Below, piece by piece: positions 10,286-21,290 of a stretch of DNA of 64,000 nt. The translations under genes were made by a program, and so were the position numbers. Source of the DNA: Ariolimax columbianus. Lineage: Eukaryota; Mollusca; Gastropoda; Stylommatophora; Arionidae. The first letter of the stretch is position 1; the number at the start of each line of letters is the position of its first letter. The stretch is taken from contig JAVGWX010000011.1 in the NCBI GenBank assembly GCA_036924085.1, forward strand, positions 28,510,817 to 28,574,816. The letters are read 5' to 3'. The notes under the pieces are model-generated. The model worked only from the letters and a program-made list of their open reading frames with translations, searched no databases and was not told where the DNA came from.

Positions 10286-10789
10286 TTAGAATATACCGTA
10301 TAGGCTGAGCTATCTCAAACGGTTTTTACGAATTAGAGATGACGTCCCTTTGCATAAAACAGATTGGAAATAAATTAGAAATGGAAATTGAATTGGCCAT
10401 TTTTGTTAAAGCGTAATGACATGTTAGCAGACGCGCGAAGCGGCAACGCGAATTTATTAGTTATTTTTGGAAAGGTAGACTGATTGCCACCAGCCTAACA
10501 CAGCGTAGGAATCAGGTCAAATCGTAGCTAGGAGACGGATTTATGGAACTACTTTTTGTCACAGCCAACTAGCCACAAATTAATCCGGTCTTCCGTGACT
10601 CAGTGTATTAAAGTTAAAGACCTCAAAGTGTGTTTTAAATGTTATTTCAGTGCAGATTTGTTAAGTTATGTGATTGCGATTAACATTTTAAAAATTTGAT
10701 TGAATTGCTTGAAGTTCTTAACTCCAGCATATATCATAGTTTAGTTAGAGGAACGATTCTCCAACACGAGAAAGTGTCGTTTTCTTAAG
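10286..10789. other. No recognisable gene
   Basis: AT-rich unique-looking sequence without long open frames or repeat copies elsewhere in the window. Confidence 0.5.
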
Positions 10790-11420
10790 TGTGTCAGCTT
10801 TGTGGCCGATGTTGTTATCATTTCGTGTTTTCTAGGGCCTCACTGACACCATCTATGTATCTTTTTCTTGGTCTCCCTATAGCTTTGCAGTCTGATGTCC
10901 GTAATTGTAGATACGGTTTTGATCTGCTTGGCTGCATTCTTGTCAGGTGTCAAAATAATTGTATTCTCTTCCTTTCCATGTATTTCACGAACGATGCGTT
11001 CAGCCACTGTCTGTCTGATTACTTCGTTGAGTACTGTGTCCAGTCTTGTGACCCCGACAACCTTTCTCAAACACCTCATTTCGCTTACCATGCTTTTTCT
11101 TTCGCGTGCCTTGGTGAGAGTCTATGACTGATACTGGTAGCAGAAAGTTGGTATAAAAACACTATTTATGAGCTGTCTCTTGGTCTTCGTTGGAAAGTGT
11201 TCGTGTTTTAAAAGATTGGCGAGAGATGATAGGAAACCGCAAATGATTTTTTAGCTCTTTGTTCCATCTCTCTATCCAACCTTCCATCTTGTGTGAACGC
11301 GCTGCTCAACTATTTGAATTCTCTGACAAGTTCTGGGATTTTTGCCTGAATATTTAGTGTTTTCTATATTCTGCTGATTTTGATTGTCTCTGATTTTTCC
11401 GCACTAATTCATGAATTTGC
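10790..11420 (-). pseudogene. LINE L-D, RT C-terminal fragment
   Basis: The minus strand reads 'SEMRCLRKVVGVTRLD' followed by an EIHGKEE region; the same block (CxMRCLRKxxGVTRxD) occurs in L-D copies at 20.1, 23.7, 32.8 and 60.5 kb. Sequence further upstream (11.1-11.4 kb) matches the region before this block in the 30.1-30.4 kb copy, including the segment encoding the 'FTQDARLD' part there. Stops interrupt it. No RT active site remains. Confidence 0.75.
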
Positions 11421-12229
11421 GTTTCAGTTCTAAAGATAGTATTGTACGGCATATTGATTAAACAGAAAAATAACGTAAATGCTTTTTAAATACCATTTTT
11501 TTCACTTCCAAATCGATACTTCTCCTTTGCCTCTTACTAGAATTGGTTCTGTTGCGTCTGGGATATTTCACGATAATGTATTTTCGAATGAAAATGACAC
11601 AAAGAAAACGAGCGATGCAGGAAGTGTGGTGCTGCCTCCTGCGATTCCAAGCAAAAACTGTTATACAAACAACTTTGTATTTGAATGTATTATAAGTCCA
11701 CATTAAGATAACGATAACAATTATACTCGTCACTACTTTAGAGCAAAGAAAAATGGACACTCAATAACAAGTTGGAAAAGCCTTCGAAATGTTTGTATAA
11801 AGAAGATTGGGTCGCATATCTTGGAAAGAGAAGAACAGAAATGTGGAGGTATTGATAAACGTTGGTGAAAAGAGAATTAATGACCGAAATCAAGGTTAGA
11901 CAGTTAATATTTTTGACTATATAACAAGACATACCTCTTTGTTGAAGACCTTAATATATGGTAGGGTAGAAGGAAGTCGTTCAAGTGGCATACAAGTGGG
12001 TGGATGACTTCAGGAAATGGACTTGAAAAATCCTGTCAGATTGCACCATTACTGCAAGAGATAGAGTACACAGGAGATCGATTGCAGCCGACCTTCAATG
12101 CGGAGATGGCACTTGAACTCAATTGAGCAAGTAGATGAAAGTGCACACACATAACGTTACCATTGGCGTTTATTGGGACTTCCATGACAATACTGTAGTA
12201 TGGTTGGTCGGTTATTGATATAGTGGAGT
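11421..12229. other. No recognisable gene
   Basis: AT-rich sequence with short open frames on both strands lacking family motifs. No tandem repeats and no copies elsewhere in the window are seen. Confidence 0.45.
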
Positions 12230-12560
12230 GTGGGCTCCTGCCCTTTGGCCCAATGTCATATAATGGTATCTGCAAGTGTTTGTGAGCTGTCGTTTAGTTA
12301 CGTACATAGTGATTCGTATGTCTGGTCTCGCAGGAAGAAGCTCTTTTCTAAAACCGGCAAGCGACGGATGTTAAATAAGATGGTGCCCAAAAGTTTCATA
12401 GGGATGTGTGCACTCTAGAGAATGTTCTAGTTAGATTCTGTTCCAGTGCTGAGTGGAAAATTGGAAAATGTTGCTTTGATCTCTCCATTTCAGGAGGTTC
12501 ATTTTGCAAATGTTTGTGGATTTCTCTCCCAGTATTCCACATCATAAGTTCAAAACAAGT
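12230..12560 (-). pseudogene. LINE L-E, C-terminal fragment (second copy)
   Basis: Nucleotide-level match to 0.77-1.13 kb: 'gcccttt(g)ggccvaatg', 'aagtgttygtgagctg', 'ggaagaagctmttt', 'accggcaagcg' and 'tgctttgatctctcc' occur in the same order on the same strand. The copy is more decayed than the one near 1 kb, with several frame breaks. Confidence 0.7.
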
Positions 12561-12599
12561 TAAATCAACTATATAGTCTATCAAAATAGATAGGACTTC

Positions 12600-12980
12600 A
12601 AATCAGTACTTCCAAGACGAAAGTCATTAATTTCACCAACAAGCCTGCTATTATCCAGTTGCATGGAGAAATTTTACAAACAATTGACAGTTTCACCTTT
12701 ATGGAAACCAAAATGACTCAAGATAGAGATACATCTAAGAAGATTTTTCACTCGCATTTCTCTAGCCGTATGTGCCTTTACCAAACCAACGAACATCTGG
12801 GATGTTCACTGAGCGAGCACACCAAGCTCATGGTATCTAGTTCCATCATATTACCAATACTCACCCATGGATGTAAATGCTGGGAAATAACAAAGACATT
12901 GGGCAAGAGATTAAATTCATTTAAGAAAAAAGTGTCTTTGAAAACTGTTGAACATTGTTTGAGTGAAAATCATAACTAAC
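12600..12980 (+). pseudogene. LINE reverse transcriptase C-terminal fragment
   Basis: A 106-codon plus-strand frame reads a connector typical of RTE-like ORFs: 'DSFTFMETKMTQDRDTSK' (usually FxYLGSxIxxDGxxxxE), then 'LILPILTHGCKCWEITK', the degenerate form of LxxPxLxYGxExWxxTK. It lies downstream of where the active site would be. The subfamily is unclear. Confidence 0.65.
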
Positions 12981-13264
12981 AATACATAGAAGTCACCAAC
13001 AAACAATATGTTTCATCATTGATCAGGAAAAAATGATGGTGAAATATCCCATCGGGTAAGTTCGTAGAATGGACAACAACATATTCTCTCTGGAAACATT
13101 AATGGGGTCACCATCTAGCTGCATGAAAAGAAGTAGATCGTAAGAAGTACTCCGCAGAACAATCGTCAGAGAAAGGAGTGGCGTCACACAGATCAAACTG
13201 GAGAGAACCGGATTCTGCCTTATGTGCTGTGTTTGTTTATTGAAGAACATTGTATTGATTGATC

Positions 13265-13360
13265 TCCCATTGTTCATCTATTCAGCCAAGCCTCTTTATT
13301 CGCAGTCTTCAATAGTTGTTTGACTGTACGGTTGTTGGTGTGTACTGTTGTTCTTGACTT
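13265..13360 (-). pseudogene. Short L-E fragment
   Basis: 'cccattgttcatctattcagccaagcctctt' (split over 13268-13298) and 'tagttgtttgactgt' match 1145-1205 in the L-E copy near 1 kb, same strand. It may be the upstream part of the 12.2-kb copy displaced by the intervening fragment. Confidence 0.55.
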
Positions 13361-13411
13361 GATCCCTTCTTCGCCAGACTGTCTGCCTTGTCAGTGCTAA
13401 GTATATTTCAG

Positions 13412-13609
13412 TGATACTATTACAACAACAACTACTACAACTACTGTAGTAGCTCCAGTTTGCTGGCATACCGTAGCAGATGGTGTAAGGGGTCTGCACT
13501 AACTATACTTGATACTATTACAGCAACAACAACTACTACAACTACTGTAAGCAGCTCCAGTTTGCTGACCTACCATAGCAGATGGTGCAAGGGGTCTGCA
13601 CTAACTATA
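13412..13609. repeat. 99-bp direct tandem duplication
   Basis: Two units start at 'gatactattac' (13412 and 13511). Each contains 'aacaactactacaactactgta', 'agctccagtttgctg', 'agcagatggtg' and 'aaggggtctgcactaac'. Unit identity is high, so the duplication is recent. Confidence 0.92.
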
Positions 13610-13782
13610 CTCTCACTTTAAACATATTAACTACGACGCTAATTGCAAATAAAACACAACAATGAAACTTTATTTCTGCATGTTCACAACTGACACCCCA
13701 ATCTTCACTCAAAACAAAACCTGTCTGGGAGTCAGAAATTATGAACTAAAGTAAACTAAAAGAAACTTGATTACGAACTACA
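13610..13782. other. No feature seen
   Basis: Short AT-rich spacer between two small tandem repeats. Confidence 0.5.
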
Positions 13783-13920
13783 ACTTGATAGACGAACGGT
13801 TACTTGATAGACGAACTGTAACTTGATAGACGAATCGTAACTTGACAGTTGAAGTATTACTTGATAGGATAGACGAATCGTAACTTGACAGTTGAAGTAT
13901 TACTTGATAGACGAACCGTT
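13783..13920. repeat. 19-bp tandem repeat
   Basis: 'acttgatagacgaac' plus a 4-base variable end repeats at 13783, 13802 and 13821, then continues degenerately ('acttgacagttgaagtatt') with a two-unit higher-order repeat to about 13920. Confidence 0.88.
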
Positions 13921-14389
13921 ATGCGGATTGCCACAGAATTTAAGATTCGTATCTGTTCTGCAACCTAGAGGATTGGTCCGTGTCCTATTCTCCTCGTCGA
14001 TAGTGGCTTATAGTGATCGTTGAAGTGCTGGATAGCTAAGCTAGTCAAGTACCTCTCTAGTTAGACGCTGACTTTTTTAGATACATTATGTAAAACGCTG
14101 ATTCTTGAAAGAATCCAGCTAAGACGCTGATTCAGAGCAGCGATGCGAATAATAGTATCTAAGATGTCGAACTCGTGCGTATTCCCCGTCAGGCACTACT
14201 GTATCTGTTTCTACCACTTGCTATGCGAAACATCAATTTCATTTTTATTTAACCTGCCCTTGATGTGCTGCTGAACATCAGGACTCTCGTGGTGAAAGAT
14301 TATCTGTCAAAACCTCTCTCTTTCTCTCGGCTTCATAAATTATCTGCTTTCTCTTCACCGTTATCAAGACGATCCTGTTCTCCTAGTTG
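13921..14389. other. No recognisable gene
   Basis: Unique-looking sequence with a weak repetition of 'agacgctgattc' (about 14070-14130). No coding or RNA feature is seen. Confidence 0.45.
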
Positions 14390-14655
14390 CTTGCTGCCGA
14401 CTGATGTCGACTTGTTTTCTGCACTCGCTGCTGACTGGTGTCGACTTGTCTCTCCGCTATCTCGCACCCGAATGATGTCAACGTGTCTGTCCGCTCTCGA
14501 ATGATCTGTCCTCTTGTCTCTCTGCTATCTCGCACTAGAATGATGTCGACTTCTCTCTCCGCTCTTCGCTCTAGAATGATCTGTCCTCTTGTCTCTCTTC
14601 TATCTCGCACCCGAATGATGTCCACTTGTCTCTCTGCTCTTTGCTCTGGAATGAT
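14390..14655. repeat. 75-bp tandem repeat
   Basis: 'atgatctgtcctcttgtctc' occurs at 14501 and 14576 (75-bp step), flanked by repeated 'ctatctcgca' and 'gaatgatgtc' modules. About three units. Frames through it are open on both strands only because 75 is a multiple of three. Confidence 0.88.
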
Positions 14656-15235
14656 TCTGATTTGGGTTCTCCTAGCTAGCTATATCCGCGGCTTTTTCCA
14701 GATTTCGTAGTTAGGTGTTTTTCCTCCTCGAGATTTCAGAAAAACCAGTTAATAGCTATCGTCACTACTGATCATGCTGTAACAGGCGTCTAGACGGCTA
14801 GGCGTTATGCAAGGTTACGTAGTTTTAACGTCTGCGTGGCTTGGAAGCCAACGATATGCATTCCAAGCATTCCGATGTCCAGATTTGAGTACATTTGTGC
14901 TGACTAACTTTGTTAGTTTAATTCTATAAGAAACTGACTATCCATGCTTTCTAACTTTAATAAAACATGTCTAAAATCATATCCCTAATAAATCTACACA
15001 GCTAAGATTTGTTAAACTACTACTGCTCCTACTACTACTAATGCTACTATTACTACTGTCATACGACAATTTTCCCATTGCTGGGGTAGTCAAGGGGTTA
15101 TACAGGCTGAGTACTACATGCCGCTTCGCCACTGCTGTTGCCATGTCGTGTGCTGGCTATGTTTGTTTATTTCACCCGCTCCCCACCCCAACAGAAAAAC
15201 AACAAATGCCCTACCCGCGATTCTTCTTCTTCTAC
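14656..15235. other. No recognisable gene; short ACT tract
   Basis: Holds a short (CTA)n tract near 15017-15056. The last 200 bases before the L-A element may be the continuation of the SINE whose tRNA-like head lies at 18.34-18.40 kb, if L-A inserted into that SINE; this is inference. Confidence 0.4.
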
Positions 15236-15579
15236 TACTCAAACGTCAACCTGTATTTTATCGAAAAAAGCAGCGGTCATCCTGAGTCTGTGGACACTGT
15301 CATAGAGTTTGTCTAGTGTTGCCACTGGTGATGGCCACATGTGCTTTCTCTGGTCCTCGTATGTCGGGCAGTTCTGCAGCAGATGTTCAGCGGTCATTTT
15401 CCCGGTACCACAAGTGCATTCGTCAGTGCCACCTATCTTCAGTTTATTGAATAGGTGGTACCTCAGTCTGTTGCGGCTTGTGCGGAGTCTGAAGACCACG
15501 ACCTGCTCTCTTTTGTTAGACTGGTAATAGGCATCATTGTTTGTGTAGCCAGTATGTTCTGTTTCCCATTTGGCCATGT
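15236..15579 (-). pseudogene. LINE L-A, 3' part (split by L-B)
   Basis: The minus strand encodes the very C-terminal L-A segment: 'KWETEHTGYTNNDAYY', 'FRLRTSRNRLRYHLFNKLK', 'GGTDECTCGTGKMTAEHLLQ' and 'WPSPVATLDKLYDSV', followed by a (GAA)n tail (plus cttcttctt at about 15223-15235). It is the continuation of the 17.50-18.33 kb fragment: the upstream piece ends in 'SKRLIRARYMT' and this one resumes at 'KWETEHTGY', exactly as in the uninterrupted 55.4-kb copy. Confidence 0.88.
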
Positions 15580-17489
15580 CCATCATGTAGCATGTCCTTT
15601 GTAGAACGTCGCTTCCATCACAGTCTGTCTGAAAGAAACTCGTTCCCTTGCCAAAACACCAGCTTCCGCCACTGTCATACTCAGGCACTCCTGGATATCT
15701 TGGTGCCATCGTCTTCTTGGTCTACCCCTTCCTCTTTTGCCTGGCACCATACCTTCCATCACCGTCCTCTCAAGACCGTTGTGTCTCTTGATGTGACCAA
15801 AGTATTTGCATTTTCTAGCCAAAATGGAATTGATAAACCAGTTCTCCTCTATGCTCAACTCTTGCCGAATGTCTACATTTGTTCTTTTCTCTGTCCAGGG
15901 TATTCTGAGGATCTTTCTGTAACATTTTGACTCTAAGGATTCGATTCTTTGTCTAGAAGTTTTGGTAATCGTCCATGCTTCACAGGCATAAGCTGCCACA
16001 GGAAAAACACAGGCTCTCAAGACTTTTACTTTTATCGTTTTGTTGGTGCCCTGCCATAATTTCTTCAGGCTGTTCAGTCTCTGCATTGCCATAGCTAGTC
16101 TTCTTCTGATTTCTTTCGAGCAGTCACCATTTTTGTCAATTCTTGAGCCCAGATATTCAAAATGTGTAACCTGATCTATTTCCTCACCACCCATTGTAAA
16201 TTTATGCTGACATTGTGTTTTATCGGTGGTCATTATCTTTGTTTTGTTCATGTTTATGAACAGATTTTGATCTTTACTATGTCCATTAACGGCTGAAAGT
16301 AGCTGCTCTAGCCCTTCCGCACTTCTTGATAGTATCACTGTGTCATCTGCGTATCGTAACTCTGGAATCTCGTACCCAACAATCGTAAATTGGTCGAAAC
16401 TTTCAATATTCTCATCTTCTCGTACATTTCTCATTATACATTCCGCATATATGTTGTACATAAAAGGTGAGAGGATACATCCCTGTCGGACTCCCTTTTG
16501 TACTGCAAACCAATCTGATGTTTGCCCAGATACTCGGACAGCGGCTTGTTGATCTTAGTATAATGTTTCAATGAGATGGACTAAATGCAAAGGAAACCCA
16601 ATTTCCTTCATGATTCTCCACAGATTTTGATATTTTACCGTGTCGAAGGTCTTAGTGTAAACAATGAAACATGTGTACAGGTCTACATTAAACTCTCTAC
16701 ATTTTTCATAGATATTCCTTCAATTGAATATGTGGTACCGGGTCCCTCTGTCTTTCCTAAAACCTGCTTGGACTACGTGAATTTCAGATTGAAACCTTTT
16801 CTCTATCCTTCTTAATAGGATTCGCAAGAGTATCTTGCTAACATGGCTGATCAGTGCGATAGTTCGGTAGTTCGTGCACAGCTTCAGGTTGCCTTTTTTG
16901 GGGAGGGGAATATAAATTTATTTCTTCCATGCTTCTGGCCACTCTGCACTGTGCCATATCTGTTTACACAGCCTGTGATAGACTCGAGCACATGCCTCTC
17001 CTCCTGCTTGTATTAGCTCTGATGGGATATCATCGCATCCTGGGGACTTTCCCTTTTTCAGGCTTTTAATTGCAGAGCGTACTTCTTCCAATGTTGGTTC
17101 AGGTTCTTTCTCATCCTTTGGTAGGATTGTAACTGAGTGCTTTGTGCTATCTCCATACATGGTTCTGCAGTACTCTCTCCATCTTTTCAGTATGTTTTTG
17201 GTTTCTGTTAATGTGTTATCCTCTTTGTCATTTATGACATGTGGAACCGGACGGAATTCCGTTGTCAGTGTTCTTATTGCTTTGAATGCATCTCTTTCTC
17301 TGCCTTGTTGTTGTAGGTTTTCTATATCCTTACATGTTTCTACTATGTATCTTCTTTTATCTTTTCTTATTTATGTTCTAACTTTTCTTGCGCAGTTTTT
17401 ATATGCTGTGTTGGTCCCCTTACTTCCCATTTGTTTTAATTGTTGCCTTTCTGCAATGAGTTTCTGTGTTTCCTCTGTTATATAGCTCT
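15580..17489 (-). mobile_element. LINE L-B, longest copy (reverse transcriptase, RTE-like)
   Basis: The most complete reverse transcriptase in the window, on the minus strand. In order: 'LEEVRSAIKSLKKGKSPGCD' (fingers) near 17.1 kb; a NYRTI-like segment near 16.85 kb; 'KGVRQGCILSP' near 16.49 kb; the catalytic 'RYADDTVILSRSAEG' near 16.34 kb; 'HFEYLGSRIDKNGDC'; 'FPVAAYACEAWTITKT'; and the closing 'GKRGRGRPRRRWHQDI'. The last 292 codons (16461-15583) are an intact frame. Upstream there are stops and frameshifts, and the endonuclease domain is missing. It inserted into L-A with a 7-bp duplication (gccatgt at 15573-15579; gtcatgt at 17490-17496). The 3' end reads 'acaaaggacatgctac' plus ATG. Clade placement (RTE-like) is by motif resemblance. 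Confidence 0.88.
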
Positions 17490-17496
17490 GTCATGT

Positions 17497-18334
17497 ATCT
17501 GGCCCTAATAAGCCTTTTTGACTCTTCGTAGGTCACACTAGAATCTGGTTGTGGTAGTCTTGCACATTCTTTTGCCAGTCTGTCTGCCTCCTCGTTGCCT
17601 TGGATGTTACAGTGGGATGGAACCAACTGTACCACTACTCTTTTTGGTGCGGACTGCTGGCATAGTTGACAGAGTACTGCTCTTAAATCATTAAGTTCAG
17701 TATTTTTCTGGCTTTTTAGTGCTGTGACTACGGCCAAGGCATCTGTAAACAGGACTATCTGGCTTTCATTGCTTTCGCCTGTCAGCATTGCTTCTACTAC
17801 AGCCCTCAGTGCCTCTGCCTCCGCTCTGAAATTGCTTGAGAATTTTCCAGTTGCCACTGACAGTGTTATTTTTCTACCATTTGGTAGGCTCAGGAATACC
17901 CCTGCCCCTCCGTTCTGTGTTGTGTTTGTTACAGAATCGTCTGTGTATGCATGGGTCGTCCATGCTTGGGTAGTTTTTCGTTATTTACCTCAGGGTTATA
18001 TCTCTTCTTTCTGTTTCAGTCTGGCTGTTCTTGTTTCCAATACCTGGTATATTTTCTACCACCTCCGGAATGATATGCTGCATCCAGGTAGGTTTGCGTA
18101 CAGTAGGGATGGGCTTTGGTATTGTTATGGTGTTCATAGGGTCTTCGCTCATCTTTGCTTTGGCTATTTCTGCAAAGTTTCTCCGCTTCAGTTTCCCATT
18201 TCCAAATCTATTTAGTCTCTGATGCATTGGATGGTCTGTCAGTCTTCTGAGTTTCTCTGCTTGCTGCTGGGCTCTGCAGTCTCTTCTGTCGGTCATGGAT
18301 TGCAGATTTGTAATCTTTTCAAGTTCTACAATTA
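17497..18334 (-). pseudogene. LINE L-A, 5' part (RNase H; split by L-B)
   Basis: The minus strand shows the region after the RT: 'DRRDCRAQQQAEKLRRLTDH' and 'PIPTVRKPTWMQHI', then RNase H motifs: the Glu-containing 'RAEAEALRAVVEAM', the Asp in 'LFTDALAVVTAL', and 'PSHCNIQGNEEADRLAKE' with the last catalytic Asp. The first catalytic segment (normally TDGS) lies in another frame around 17.93 kb. The piece ends at 'SKRLIRARYMT', where L-B is inserted. It starts abruptly at about 18334, so the copy is 5' truncated. Confidence 0.85.
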
Positions 18335-18402
18335 TACCGGGAATTCGAACCGCTGCCCTCCTTGTCGGTAGGCAGGCCTCGAAACCATTCGGCCACCCGC
18401 TT
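18335..18402 (-). mobile_element. tRNA-like SINE head
   Basis: On the minus strand, 'TGGCCGAATGG' (18395-18385) fits Pol III box A and 'GGTTCGAATTC' (18351-18341) fits box B, spaced as in a tRNA with a Ser/Leu-like 5' arm. No acceptor stem pairing is seen, so it is not a tRNA gene. The body that should follow is replaced by the 5'-truncated L-A element. Confidence 0.6.
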
Positions 18403-18464
18403 CTCTACTACTACTATTACTACTCCTATTACTACTGCTACTGCTACTACTACTACTACTACTT

Positions 18465-18500
<36 letters not shown>

Positions 18501-18632
18501 TCACTACTACTAATGTTACTACTACTACTGCTACTACTACTATCACTACTACTAATGTTACTACTACTACTGCTACTATTACATTCACTACTACTAATGT
18601 TACTACTACTACTACTACTACTACTACTTCAT
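18403..18632. repeat. (ACT)n array with 42-bp higher-order repeat
   Basis: Trinucleotide ACT/CTA array. 'taatgttac' recurs at 18511, 18553 and 18595, giving a 42-bp higher-order unit of the form (act)n-gct-(act)n-atc-(act)n-aatgtt. Poly-Thr and poly-Val frames over it are spurious. Confidence 0.95.
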
Positions 18633-18949
18633 AACAATCGCGCGGTCCCGAGTTATTCCGATTGACTCCCAGTGCGGCCATGGGATCTAGAACTGAATGT
18701 AGGCCAATCGGATTTCTAGGCCACGATCTATTTATGATATAGGTAAGATAAAGCTATCCTGCAAAAGTTCAACCTGGCGTGCTCAGAACACATCTTTGTG
18801 TCTCGTCAGGTAGTTTATGAGTACTAAGCCTTGTGTGCAAACACAAATATCGTAGGCTTAGATGCAGGCTTTGTTTTTTTTTTTTTAGGCGAATCACTAT
18901 TATCTAAAGACACACGTGCACGAATGTTAAGTTTGTATAACAGATTGCC
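18633..18949. other. No recognisable gene
   Basis: Unique-looking AT-rich spacer containing one T11 homopolymer (about 18877-18887). Confidence 0.45.
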
Positions 18950-19255
18950 TGGTGTTTTATAAGTTTAGGTAGGGCATGTTATAACTTAATTTTTTATATA
19001 CTGATTTAGAGTGATCTGCAGAGTTTGCAATACAACCGGTTTCTTCTACTCATTGTGATCTAAAAATAGCTGTGTGAATCCACTCCGTATTTTATTCCAT
19101 TAAATGACCCTGTCCCTACTATTTCATGTGTCAATGCATTCCTAGCGTTCACCACTCTGACGAAACAAATATTTCTTATGTCTAATCTGGACCTTTCTAA
19201 AAAAGAAGTATTTGTATCTGTAAATTTGAAAGACACTGAAACATACAGGGAGGAT
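18950..19255 (-). pseudogene. CR1-like LINE, ORF2 3' end
   Basis: On the minus strand the last conserved ORF2 block of CR1-like LINEs is present in degraded form: 'KVQIRHKKYLFRQSGER', matching 'RSRLDIRNNFFSQRVVNSW' of the better copy at 22.9 kb. Nucleotide blocks 'cttatgtctaatctggacct' and 'gttcaccactctgac' are shared by both copies. Confidence 0.7.
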
Positions 19256-19274
19256 ATCTCTCTTTAGCCATATA

Positions 19275-20480
19275 AGTAAAATGTACGCGAAGATCGTGGA
19301 AAACAGAACAAGACCAGCAATCAAAAGACAATTAAGTGACACAGTTTGGCTTCAGAAAAGGAAGATGTTGCACATATGCCCCATTTACTATAAGGCAGAT
19401 TTGTGAACCTACTATTGAATACAACCAAGAACAGAACATCGCCTTTGTAGACCAGGAGAAAGCTTTTGACCGAGTAGATAGAAACAAGCTAGAGGAGATT
19501 CTGGAAAACTATGGAGTGCAAGGACAATTGTTGAGAAATATAATAGCAATGTATAAAAACAGTCAAGGTACTGTAAGAACACGAAGCGGACTAACTATAT
19601 GGTTTGCAGTTAAGACCGGTGTAAGACAGGGATGTGTATTATCACCACTTTTGTTCATTGTATATGTGGATCTAATAACAACTAAAGCAAAACTAGAAAC
19701 CACCACAATGAACGAGCTCTTTTTTTGCGGATGATTAATCTCTGATTCAGATGAACAAAACCTCCAAGAACACCGTAATGCCCTTGACAATGCCTTCGAT
19801 AGATATGATATGAGGATTAGTGCAGCAAAGACATTAGACAATGACAATCAGCAGAATAGAGAAAACACTAAATATTCAGGTTAAAGCACAGAACTTGAGT
19901 AGGTCAGAGAATTCAAATACAGTGGACTGTGTGTTCACACAAGATGGAAGGCTGGATAGAGAGATAGATTCAAAAACTGAAAATGCAAATGCGGATTTTC
20001 TATCAGCTTTCACCATTATGAAAACACACATTCCAACGAAGACAAAGAAACAGCTCATAAATAGCAGTGTTTTGTATAAACTTTATGCTACCAGTGTCAG
20101 ACATGGACTCTCAACAAGACACAAGAAAAAGATAATGGCATGCGGCATAGGGTGTTTAAGAAAAGCTTTCGGAGTCACAAGGCTGGATAGAGTACAAAAC
20201 GAAGAAACCAGACATAAGGTGTATGCAATATCGAGGGTGGATTACATGGAAAGGCATAGAATAAAATGGGTCTGACACCTGACAAGGATGCAACCTAAGT
20301 TACCAGCTGCTCGTATCTACAATACCAGACTTCAGGGTTGCAGAGCAACCGCCGACCAGTAAAGAGATGGGAAGATGGTGTCAGTGAGACACTCAAGAAA
20401 CACGGAGTCAAAGCTGGTACACGACAGAAAACTACATCTCCCCACGTCGCCCACCCACACACGCGGATAGAAGATTAATG
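19275..20480 (+). pseudogene. LINE L-D, best copy (RT palm to 3' end)
   Basis: Plus-strand reverse transcriptase of an RTE-like LINE. In order: 'QFGFRKGRCC' (normally QxGFRxGRS), 'IAFVDQEKAFDRVDRNKL' (palm motif A with AFDRV), 'FAVKTGVRQGCVLSPLLF' (motif B), then a frame break exactly where motif C should be: 'NELFFCG' followed by 'ADD' and a stop. Downstream come 'CVFTQDGRLDREIDSKTENA', 'IGCLRKAFGVTRLDR' and a 3' end with an ATGATG tail near 20.48 kb. The endonuclease is missing, and the catalytic motif is broken by a frameshift at about 19730. Confidence 0.85.
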
Positions 20481-20754
20481 ATGATGATGTTAATTTATAA
20501 TGATATACTTTATTTCACTAAGCCAACTTGTCCGGAGTGAGAGAATAATTGACAAGACAGGGGAGATGGAAAGAGAGATAATTGTGTAAGGTGTGAACTA
20601 GCAGTTAGAAGATAGAATAGAGCCCCTGAAGATGTGGACACAAACTAACCAATGTGGAGGTCATGGAGAAACACGAGTTGAAAAGAAAACTAGAAAGATC
20701 GTACAAAGGATGTACTTGTATGTTAGCCACATTAGAAGACATGACACTCTTGTA
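20481..20754. other. No recognisable gene
   Basis: Short spacer between L-D and SINE S1 without a recognised feature. Confidence 0.5.
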
Positions 20755-21010
20755 TGGTGAGCTCAGTGGTCTCGAGGTAAGGTGTCCGTCTTGGGTGCCG
20801 GAGGTCGCGGGTTCGAATCACGGTGGAGACTTAGATTTTTTCACGAGGATCTTCCGGTAAAAATTTCCCTGATTTCTGGGTACTCCCGTGTTCCGTGTCG
20901 AGCACGTTATAAATTCCTTGGCAGTTGGAAATCGAAAAGAATACGGCCTCTGCCCAGATAAGATTCAAGTGAAGAATCTACCCACATTATCTGTACCTTA
21001 CCCCAGGTAA
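20755..21010 (+). mobile_element. SINE S1 (tRNA-derived)
   Basis: The head has box A 'TGAGCTCAGTGG' (20758-20769) and box B 'GGTTCGAATCA' (20810-20820), followed by a body shared with the 45.0-kb copy: 'ggtggagac', 'tcttccggtaaa', 'gtgtcgagcacgtta', 'ccttggcagtt', 'aaatcgaaaaga' and 'tctacccacattatctgtacctt'. The 3' end runs into a 47-bp tandem array. No anticodon arm or acceptor pairing is preserved, so it is not a working tRNA. Confidence 0.85.
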
Positions 21011-21290
21011 TTTTGTCTGGGGTATTACCAAGGCGAGAGATAGAGAAAGTTGGAGATCCATTGTCTGTGTGTATTACCAAGGCCAGATAGAGAATGTTGG
21101 AGAAACATTGTCTGTGTATATTACCAATCCGAGATAGAGAATGTTGCGGATACATTGTCTGTATGTACTACCGAGGCGAGATAGAGAATGTTGGAGATCT
21201 ATTGTCTGTTTGTACTACCACGGCGAGATAGAGAATGTTGGATATACATTGTCTGTGTGTATTAACAAGGCGAGATAGAGAATGTTGGGT
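21011..21290. repeat. 47-bp tandem array next to SINE S1
   Basis: 'ttgtctgt' starts recur at 21061, 21108, 21155 and 21202 (47-bp steps). The unit contains 'attaccaaggcgagatagag', 'aatgttggaga' and 'acattgtctgtgtg'. About six units. Its first unit begins inside the 3' end of S1 ('gtctggggtattaccaagg'). Confidence 0.92.

Noticed and set aside
18335..18402. tRNA gene on the minus strand (also considered at 20755, 24355 and 61680)
   Set aside because: Box A and B fit, but acceptor stems and anticodon arms do not pair and each is joined to a SINE body or truncated by another element.
15236..18402. TSD of L-A around the tRNA-like head ('ccgggaattc' versus 'cccgcgattc')
   Set aside because: The two flanks are only partly alike and require gaps; the idea that L-A inserted in that SINE remains possible but is not shown.
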